Below are positions 59,273 through 64,000 of a stretch of DNA of 64,000 bases, one piece after another. The notes beneath the pieces were generated by a model. The model saw nothing but the letters and a program-made list of their open reading frames with translations. It ran no database searches and was not told where the DNA came from. Position 1 is the first letter of the stretch, and every line of letters starts with the position of its first letter. The stretch is from assembly GCF_902493215.1 (NCBI RefSeq), contig NZ_CABUOL010000002.1, positions 1-64,000 on the forward strand. The letters run 5' to 3'. Source of the DNA: an uncultured Mediterranea sp. (lineage in GTDB: Bacteria > Bacteroidota > Bacteroidia > Bacteroidales > Bacteroidaceae). Both the position numbers and the translations under genes were made by a program.

Positions 59273-59426
59273 AAAGGTCGTATGTTTTGGGCGAAAAGAC
59301 CGTATCTTTTCACCCGTTTGCCCGTATCTTTTCGTTGCTTTTCCCACGTTTTATGGTTGGTTTGCCCACGTCTTGTGTTCGGTTTGCCCATATCTTGCGG
59401 ACGTTTTGCCCAGCTTTTATGTTTGG
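59273..59426. repeat. 22-bp degenerate tandem array, locus C
   Basis: Seven units start at 59273, 59295, 59317, 59339, 59361, 59383 and 59405. Inner units share TTTGCCC at the start and a central TATCTT/TGTCTT-type core. Period is exact although the sequence drifts unit by unit. Confidence 0.88.
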
Positions 59427-59732
59427 AGGTCCTTTGAAAGGTGCTTTTCCGTTCTAGTTTAATTGTAAATATTTCGCTATCCTGTTGTGAAACAGATGGA
59501 AATGTGTTTTCTTCTCCGTTTTTTTCCATCGCTTCCATCTTCGGGCCGAAAGAAACGATTCTCAGGGGCTTGGGAAATCAAAGTGTCAAAGTGTCAATCC
59601 GCCGTCCGGCAGTTTATCGAAATGGCTTTCCTGTCGGATAGTCCGACGGTTGGAAGGTAATCTTCTGTATGTTTCGTCGGAAAGCGGATTGCTTTCAGGG
59701 CAAGGTTTCATATAAAATAATTTATAGAATAA

Positions 59733-59763
59733 TTTGGTTTATAAAATAAACTAGTTATCTTTG
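59733..59763 (+). promoter_or_regulatory. Promoter of the membrane protein/winged-helix operon
   Basis: TTTG (59733-59736), exactly 19 bases, then TATCTTTG (59756-59763). The start codon follows about 90 bases later behind AAGGAGG (59841-59847). Confidence 0.75.
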
Positions 59764-59854
59764 CGACAGAGTTCGAACCTGAAAAACGGGATGATTGCAT
59801 CCTGAAGTGTAAAAACAGCATGTCGAAAACGTAAACAAGTAAGGAGGAAAACGT

Positions 59855-60472
59855 ATGGAAGACCGTAAACTGAATGAGAAGGAAAGTCTGGAACTGATTG
59901 CACAGATGATTCGGAACACACGCCGCAATCTGGATGCAGGTGGAGGGAACATGTTCTTGTTGTGGGGATATGTAGGGGCAGTGGTTACGCTGGGTGTACT
60001 GGCTGCGTGGTATCTGACGGGAAATGCCGTCGCCTTGTGGGGTTTTTGGGCCTTGCCGATAGTGGGGTGGCCGTTGTCCTGGTGGTTCGGGCGCAAGTGG
60101 CGGAAGGAACGGGGAGCGAAGGACTATACCGACCGTGTAGTAGGGCAGGTGTGGCAGATAGTCGGCATAGCCTGCTGCGCAGTGGCCGGGTTCGCCACGC
60201 TCTATCATCGTTATGAAATGATTCTGCCCCTGTGTGGCTTGCTGGTTTCGCTCGGCAGCCTGCTTACGGGTATTATTATCCGCTATACGCTGTTCTCGGG
60301 TTTGCCTTCGTGTGGGTTTGCCTGGAGCCTGGAGCAGGTTTTCGAGGTGGCAACCGACGGGGCTTCCATGGACACGCTGATTATTTTTGTCCTTATTCTG
60401 CTGTTTTCATTGGTTATTCCCGGTCATGTGTTGAACCGTCGTGTGCGAAAGGATGTTTCATTTGGAAAATGA
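59855..60472 (+). CDS. Five-helix inner-membrane protein of unknown function
   Basis: 205 residues. A charged N-terminus (LNEKESLELIAQMIRNTRR) is followed by five hydrophobic helices starting near residues 35, 60, 95, 120 and 175. AAGGAGG before the start. Followed after 12 bases by a small winged-helix gene, so this looks like a regulator/membrane-effector pair. I do not recognise a named family. Confidence 0.7.
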   Translation: MEDRKLNEKESLELIAQMIRNTRRNLDAGGGNMFLLWGYVGAVVTLGVLAAWYLTGNAVALWGFWALPIVGWPLSWWFGRKWRKERGAKDYTDRVVGQVWQIVGIACCAVAGFATLYHRYEMILPLCGLLVSLGSLLTGIIIRYTLFSGLPSCGFAWSLEQVFEVATDGASMDTLIIFVLILLFSLVIPGHVLNRRVRKDVSFGK

Positions 60473-60484
60473 GAAGGAACCGAT

Positions 60485-60769
60485 ATGTTTAGAGAACTGA
60501 ACCCATTGCTTCATAGTGAGCTGCGCCTGGCCGTGATGTCGCTGCTTATCAGCGTGGAAGAGGCGGACTTTGTCTACATCCGCCAGCAGACGGGAGCTAC
60601 GGCGGGCAACTTGAGCGTGCAGATAGACAAGCTCAGCAAAGCGGGCTATGTGGAGGTGACGAAAACGTTCAAGGGAAAGATGCCCTGCACGCTCTGCAAA
60701 ATTACGCCCCAGGGAGTGGATGCCTTCGAGGAATATGTGGAAGCGCTGAAGACATATATTGTGAAATGA
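60485..60769 (+). CDS. Winged-helix DNA-binding protein (ArsR/MarR-like)
   Basis: 94 residues forming one winged helix: HSELRLAVMSLLISVEEADF, IRQQTGATAGNLSVQIDKLSKAGYVEV and a wing YVEVTKTFKGKMPCTLCKITPQG. This is the short one-domain type often paired with membrane proteins, as here. Its last codon overlaps the following gene start (ATGA at 60766-60769), suggesting translational coupling. Confidence 0.88.
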   Translation: MFRELNPLLHSELRLAVMSLLISVEEADFVYIRQQTGATAGNLSVQIDKLSKAGYVEVTKTFKGKMPCTLCKITPQGVDAFEEYVEALKTYIVK

Positions 60770-61371
60770 AGATTAAAAAAGGAATTACAATGAAAATACT
60801 GGTTACTTACGCTGTTCAAGGCGAATTTACGGAATTGAAATTCCCCGGCATACGGGGAAGTGACGAAGTGCAGGTGGGCTATCTGCGTACAGGCATCGGC
60901 AAGGTGAAGTCTGCCTATTACCTGACCGAAGCGCTTAACCGTCTGCAGCCCGATCTGGTAATCAACATCGGTACGGCCGGTACGGTCGGCCATCGTGTGG
61001 GCGACATCTTTGTCTGTCGCCGCTTTGTCGACCGCGACTTGCAGAAAGTACAGGGATTGGGTGTGGATTGCCGTCTCGACGTGTCCGGCCTGTTGGAAGA
61101 GAAAGGTTACTGCCTTCATTGGCAGGGGACGGACGGGGTATGCAATACAGGCGACTCCTTCCTGACCGAGCTGACCGACGTGGAAGGCGACGTGGTAGAT
61201 ATGGAAGCCTATGCCCAGGCCTGGGTGTGCCGTGCGAAGGGGGTACCCTTTGTGGCGGTGAAGTATGTGACCGACGTCATCGGGCAGAATTCCGTGCAGC
61301 ATTGGGAGGACAAGCTCTCCGATGCCCGGCAGGCTTTGGAGGCTTTCTTTGAACGGACGGGTGGTGTCTAA
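60766..61371 (+). CDS. 5'-methylthioadenosine/SAH nucleosidase-like protein
   Basis: 201 residues from ATG 60766 (or 193 from 60790, which starts MKILVTYAVQ). PNP/UDP fold: GIGKVKSAYYLTEALNRL, LVINIGTAGTVGH, and GDVVDMEAYAQAWVCRAKGVPFVAVKYVTDV with the ribose-binding Glu and the catalytic Asp. Shorter than E. coli MtnN (about 230), so substrate could differ. It overlaps the winged-helix gene by 4 bases and ends 2 bases before a convergent gene. Confidence 0.8.
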   Translation: MKIKKGITMKILVTYAVQGEFTELKFPGIRGSDEVQVGYLRTGIGKVKSAYYLTEALNRLQPDLVINIGTAGTVGHRVGDIFVCRRFVDRDLQKVQGLGVDCRLDVSGLLEEKGYCLHWQGTDGVCNTGDSFLTELTDVEGDVVDMEAYAQAWVCRAKGVPFVAVKYVTDVIGQNSVQHWEDKLSDARQALEAFFERTGGV

Positions 61372-61373
61372 GG

Positions 61374-61733
61374 TTATTTCAAGGTTTTGTACGACAAGAT
61401 ATGCCAGCTGATGCCTGCAGCCAATAGGAGCAACAGGACCCGAAGCCAGAGGGCTGCAATCAGGAAGGTCACGCAGTAAAGAATGGTAATCCACGTCAGG
61501 CTGACGGAAGTAATTTTGGCATGAAGCGGTATGGCCTTGTGTTCGCGGAAGTTGCGGATATAGGGGCCCAGCCGCTTCTGTCGTAACAGCCAGTCGTACA
61601 GGCGGGGCGAGCCTCGGAAGTAGAGGGCTGCTGTCAGGAGCAGGAAGGGCGTGGTGGGGAGCAGGGGCAGGAATATGCCCGCAATGCCCAGTCCCAGCGA
61701 CAGGCTTCCTAAAATGATGCAGATTACTTTCAT
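61374..61733 (-). CDS. YbaN/DUF454 inner-membrane protein
   Basis: 119 residues from ATG 61733, which lies only 5 bases from a minus-strand -7 element TACATTTG (61738-61745); a longer frame would run through the promoter. GLGIAGIFLPLLPTTPFLLLTAALYFRGSPRLYDWLL is the DUF454 signature. Three membrane helices. Function unknown. Confidence 0.85.
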   Translation of the reverse strand: MKVICIILGSLSLGLGIAGIFLPLLPTTPFLLLTAALYFRGSPRLYDWLLRQKRLGPYIRNFREHKAIPLHAKITSVSLTWITILYCVTFLIAALWLRVLLLLLAAGISWHILSYKTLK

Positions 61734-61767
61734 GGCGCAAATGTAGAAAAAATAACGAAGAAATTTG

Positions 61768-61775
61768 TATTTTTG
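61768..61775 (+). promoter_or_regulatory. queD promoter -7 element
   Basis: TATTTTTG fits TAnnTTTG. It lies 72 bases before the queD ATG and 23 bases from the divergent DUF454 -7 element. Confidence 0.4.
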
Positions 61776-61846
61776 CCGCAGCATCGAGGTGACATTAGAT
61801 GCAGAATTTATATAGGAACATTTATTTTAGTAAGCGTATTAAACCT

Positions 61847-62179
61847 ATGTACACAGTAGTCAAACGCATGGAGGTGTCGGCTGCCCATAGCCTGCGCCTT
61901 TCTTATCCCAGCAAGTGTGAGAATCTGCATGGTCACAACTGGATTATCACCGTCTGGTGCCGTTCGCGCGAATTGAACGAGGACGGCATGGTCGTGGACT
62001 TTACCCACATCAAGCAGACGGTGATGGACCGTCTCGACCACAAGAATCTGAACGAAGTCATCCCCTGCAATCCCACGGCCGAGAACATCGCCCGTTGGGT
62101 GTGTGACCAGATACCTGCCTGCTTCAAGGTAGAGGTGCAGGAGTCCGAAGGAAACATGGCCGTCTATGAGAAAGATTAA
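61847..62179 (+). CDS. queD: 6-carboxy-tetrahydropterin synthase
   Basis: 110 residues from ATG 61847; an in-frame ATG 48 bases earlier adds residues outside the family. Zinc ligands H14 (AAHSLRL), H28 and H30 (LHGHNW), and catalytic Cys24 (YPSKCENLHGH). It turns dihydroneopterin triphosphate into 6-carboxy-tetrahydropterin, the substrate of QueE, in the queuosine pathway. Overlaps queE by 14 bases. Confidence 0.92.
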   Translation: MYTVVKRMEVSAAHSLRLSYPSKCENLHGHNWIITVWCRSRELNEDGMVVDFTHIKQTVMDRLDHKNLNEVIPCNPTAENIARWVCDQIPACFKVEVQESEGNMAVYEKD

Positions 62180-62711
62180 CGAAATATTCTACAGTCTGCA
62201 GGGTGAGGGGTTCCATACGGGTACTCCTGCCGTATTCGTGCGCTTTTCGGGGTGCAACCTGAAATGTCCCTTCTGCGACACGCGTCACGAGGAAGGCACG
62301 CTGATGACCGATGAAGCCATCCTGGCCGAAGTACAGAAATATCCGGCCCGCATGGTGATACTGACCGGGGGAGAGCCGTCGCTTTGGATTGACGGGACAT
62401 TGGTAGACCTGTTGCATCGGGCTGGGAAGTACATCTGCATCGAAACAAACGGTACCCGTCCCCTGCCGGAAGGTATCGACTGGGTGACCTGTTCACCCAA
62501 ACAGGGTGGCGTACTGAAGTTGGCCCGCATGGACGAAGTGAAGGTGGTGTACGAGGGACAGGACCTGACGCCCTACGAACAGCTGCCTGCCGCACACTTC
62601 TTCCTGCAGCCCTGCTCATGCCGGAATACGGCCGAGACGGTGGCTTGTGTGCTGGCGCATCCGCGTTGGCGGCTCAGTCTGCAGACGCATAAGCTGATAG
62701 ACATACAATAA
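62166..62711 (+). CDS. queE: 7-carboxy-7-deazaguanine synthase (radical SAM)
   Basis: 181 residues. Radical SAM cluster site C30-NLKC34-PFC37. The start INEIFYSLQGEGFHTGTPAVFVRF is the QueE signature, and the glycine motif ILTGGEPSL follows. It contracts 6-carboxy-tetrahydropterin to 7-carboxy-7-deazaguanine. Starts inside the end of queD, so the two are coupled. Confidence 0.95.
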   Translation: MRKINEIFYSLQGEGFHTGTPAVFVRFSGCNLKCPFCDTRHEEGTLMTDEAILAEVQKYPARMVILTGGEPSLWIDGTLVDLLHRAGKYICIETNGTRPLPEGIDWVTCSPKQGGVLKLARMDEVKVVYEGQDLTPYEQLPAAHFFLQPCSCRNTAETVACVLAHPRWRLSLQTHKLIDIQ

Positions 62712-62749
62712 GAAAACTAACCATATCATTCAATCAATCTGATGAACCC

Positions 62750-63490
62750 ATGAAAGTAGGTTTGTTTATTCCATGTTATATCAACGCCATCTATCCCCAG
62801 GTGGGAGTGGCGTCCTATAAATTGCTGAAGAGCTTGGGTGTAGACGTGGACTATCCGCTGGACCAGACGTGTTGCGGACAGCCTATGGCCAATGCCGGTT
62901 TCGAGGGCGAGGCTTCCAAGCTGGCCCTCCGTTTCGACGATTTGTTCAAGGATTATGACTACGTGGTCGGTCCTTCGGCCAGCTGCGTGGCTTTTGTAAA
63001 GTTGAATCATCCTGATATCCTGAAGCGCGAAGGACACGTGTGCCGGAGTGCGGGAAAGATTTATGACCTCTGTGAATTCATTCACGACGTGGTGAAGCCT
63101 GACAGCCTGAGTGCACGCTTTCCCCATAAGGTGAGCATACACAACAGCTGCCATGGCGTACGCGAGCTCAATCTCTCTTCGCCCAGTGAGCGTAACATTC
63201 CTTACTATAACAAGTTGCGCGATCTTTTGGGGCTGGTGAAGGATATCGAAGTATTTGAGCCGGCCCATCCGGACGAGTGTTGCGGTTTCGGCGGTATGTT
63301 TGCCGTAGAAGAACAGGCCGTCTCGGTCTGCATGGCCCAGGACAAGATCAGGCATCACATGGAAACAGGTGCCGAATACATCACCGGGGCCGACAGCTCC
63401 TGCCTGATGCACATGCAGGGCGTCATTGACCGCGAACATCTGCCCATTAAAACCATTCATATTGTAGAAATATTGGCTTCACAACTATGA
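62750..63490 (+). CDS. lutA: LutA/YkgE-like (Fe-S)-binding lactate utilisation protein
   Basis: 246 residues. Two cysteine-rich CCG domains: QTCCGQPMANAGF and DECCGFGGMF, with HNSCHGVRELN between. It is the cysteine-rich subunit of the three-part L-lactate dehydrogenase LutABC/YkgEFG. Its stop overlaps the next start (ATGA), as usual for lutA-lutB. Confidence 0.9.
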   Translation: MKVGLFIPCYINAIYPQVGVASYKLLKSLGVDVDYPLDQTCCGQPMANAGFEGEASKLALRFDDLFKDYDYVVGPSASCVAFVKLNHPDILKREGHVCRSAGKIYDLCEFIHDVVKPDSLSARFPHKVSIHNSCHGVRELNLSSPSERNIPYYNKLRDLLGLVKDIEVFEPAHPDECCGFGGMFAVEEQAVSVCMAQDKIRHHMETGAEYITGADSSCLMHMQGVIDREHLPIKTIHIVEILASQL

Positions 63491-64000
63491 GTACCAAGCA
63501 TTCGAAAGCCGCCGAGAAGTTCCTCCAGAACAAGGAACAGGTGGCATGGCACAACGAGACCCTTTGGATGGTCCGTGCCAAACGCGACAAGATGAGCCGG
63601 GAATTGTCCGAGTGGGAAGACCTGCGCGAGAAGGCTTGTCAGCTGAAATTGTATTCCAACAGCCACCTGGAAGAGCTGTTGGTCGATTTTGAGGAGAACG
63701 CCACCGCCAATGGCGCCATTGTACACTGGGCCAAGGATGCGGAGGAGTATCGCAACATCATCTACGACCTGCTGCGCAGCCACGGCGTCAAGCGCTTTGT
63801 CAAGAGCAAATCCATGCTTTCCGAGGAATGCGAGCTGGATCCTTTCCTGATATCCAAGGGCATTGATACGGTGGAAACCGACTTGGGCGAACGTATCCTG
63901 CAACTGATGCACCTGCCGCCCAGCCATGTGGTGCTGCCGGCCATACACATCAAGCGTCAGCAGGTGGGTGAACTGTTCGAGAAGGAGATGGGGGCCGAAA
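63487..64000 (+). CDS. lutB: LutB/YkgF-like Fe-S oxidoreductase subunit (partial)
   Basis: The first 171 codons are visible before the window ends. STKHSKAAEKFLQNKEQVAWHNETLW and ANGAIVHWAKDAEEYRNIIYDLL match the N-terminal domain of LutB. The ferredoxin-type cysteines lie beyond the edge. Acts with LutA in oxidising L-lactate. Confidence 0.9.
   Translation, partial: MSTKHSKAAEKFLQNKEQVAWHNETLWMVRAKRDKMSRELSEWEDLREKACQLKLYSNSHLEELLVDFEENATANGAIVHWAKDAEEYRNIIYDLLRSHGVKRFVKSKSMLSEECELDPFLISKGIDTVETDLGERILQLMHLPPSHVVLPAIHIKRQQVGELFEKEMGAE

Larger units (their letters stand above)
59107..59854. other. Long repeat-bearing intergenic region
   Basis: 748 bases without a credible gene. Contains the 22-bp array (59273-59426), a tandem AAGTGTCA pair near 59581-59597, an inverted CTGTCGGATAGTCCGAC-like motif near 59630-59650, and the promoter of the downstream membrane protein (59733-59763). 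Confidence 0.6.

Noticed and set aside
59197..59538. 113-codon minus-strand frame across array C
   Set aside because: Its middle is a translation of the 22-bp repeats (repeated Lys/Arg/Trp/Gly phrases); not a plausible protein.

Overview
This window looks like a chromosomal segment of a gut Bacteroidales (Bacteroides/Phocaeicola type). The evidence is an L-fucose operon led by a GntR regulator, DPE2-like MalQ with starch-binding domains, class II ribonucleotide reductase, Bacteroidetes-type lipoproteins and LptD, -7 promoter elements of the form TAnnTTTG, and frequent lack of strong Shine-Dalgarno sites. I see no rRNA, tRNA, insertion sequence, CRISPR array or prophage.

Layout. 1-7083: the end of a glycan-degradation operon (an unclassified TIM-barrel glycosidase with a LamG domain, an unclassified helical-barrel protein, and a GH43 lipoprotein). 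7453-13821: fucR-fucI-fucA-fucK-fucP, with a shared 20-bp element before fucR and fucI. 13871-16262 (minus): a zinc/cadmium-type P1B ATPase and a Fur-family regulator. 16585-18511: phnX-phnW for 2-aminoethylphosphonate breakdown. 18650-21184: an L,D-transpeptidase lipoprotein and a MATE exporter. 21207-22142: a broken HigA-like antitoxin and several 21-22 bp tandem repeat arrays.

22143-31113 is the most interesting region. It encodes a TPR/HTH regulator, a DUF3244 secreted protein, a VKOR-thioredoxin membrane protein with a C39-like N-domain, a double-glycine leader peptide with two cysteines near the ends of its core, a TlpA-type lipoprotein, a C39 peptidase ABC exporter and an HlyD adaptor. 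Read together, this is a dedicated machine to cleave, export and disulfide-bond a small peptide. Evenly phased TTCCAC boxes lie directly downstream of the regulator gene.

31231-43816 is mostly housekeeping: dinB, malQ, nrdJ, a nitroreductase, dnaA, an MCE protein, an N-acetylmuramoyl-L-alanine amidase and a BASS-like transporter.

44052-52535 is a second peptide-centred locus: an S24/S26 protease, an HprK-like kinase and an ABC exporter on the minus strand; a 38-residue peptide, a leucine-rich-repeat lipoprotein and a Wzz-like protein on the plus strand; and a PqqD-like protein divergent from a nucleotidyltransferase. HprK-like kinase, PqqD-like binder and nucleotidyltransferase together recall peptide-tailoring systems (for example phosphorylated lasso peptides), but no known cyclase is present.

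52532-64000 holds GtrA, a GT2 and an ArnT-like glycosyltransferase, an HD protein, LptD, a membrane protein with a winged-helix partner, an MTA/SAH nucleosidase-like protein, a DUF454 protein, queD-queE and the start of a lutAB-like lactate operon. Three unrelated intergenic regions (21798-21929, 43935-44044, 59273-59426) each carry a degenerate tandem array with an exact 22-bp period but a different sequence.
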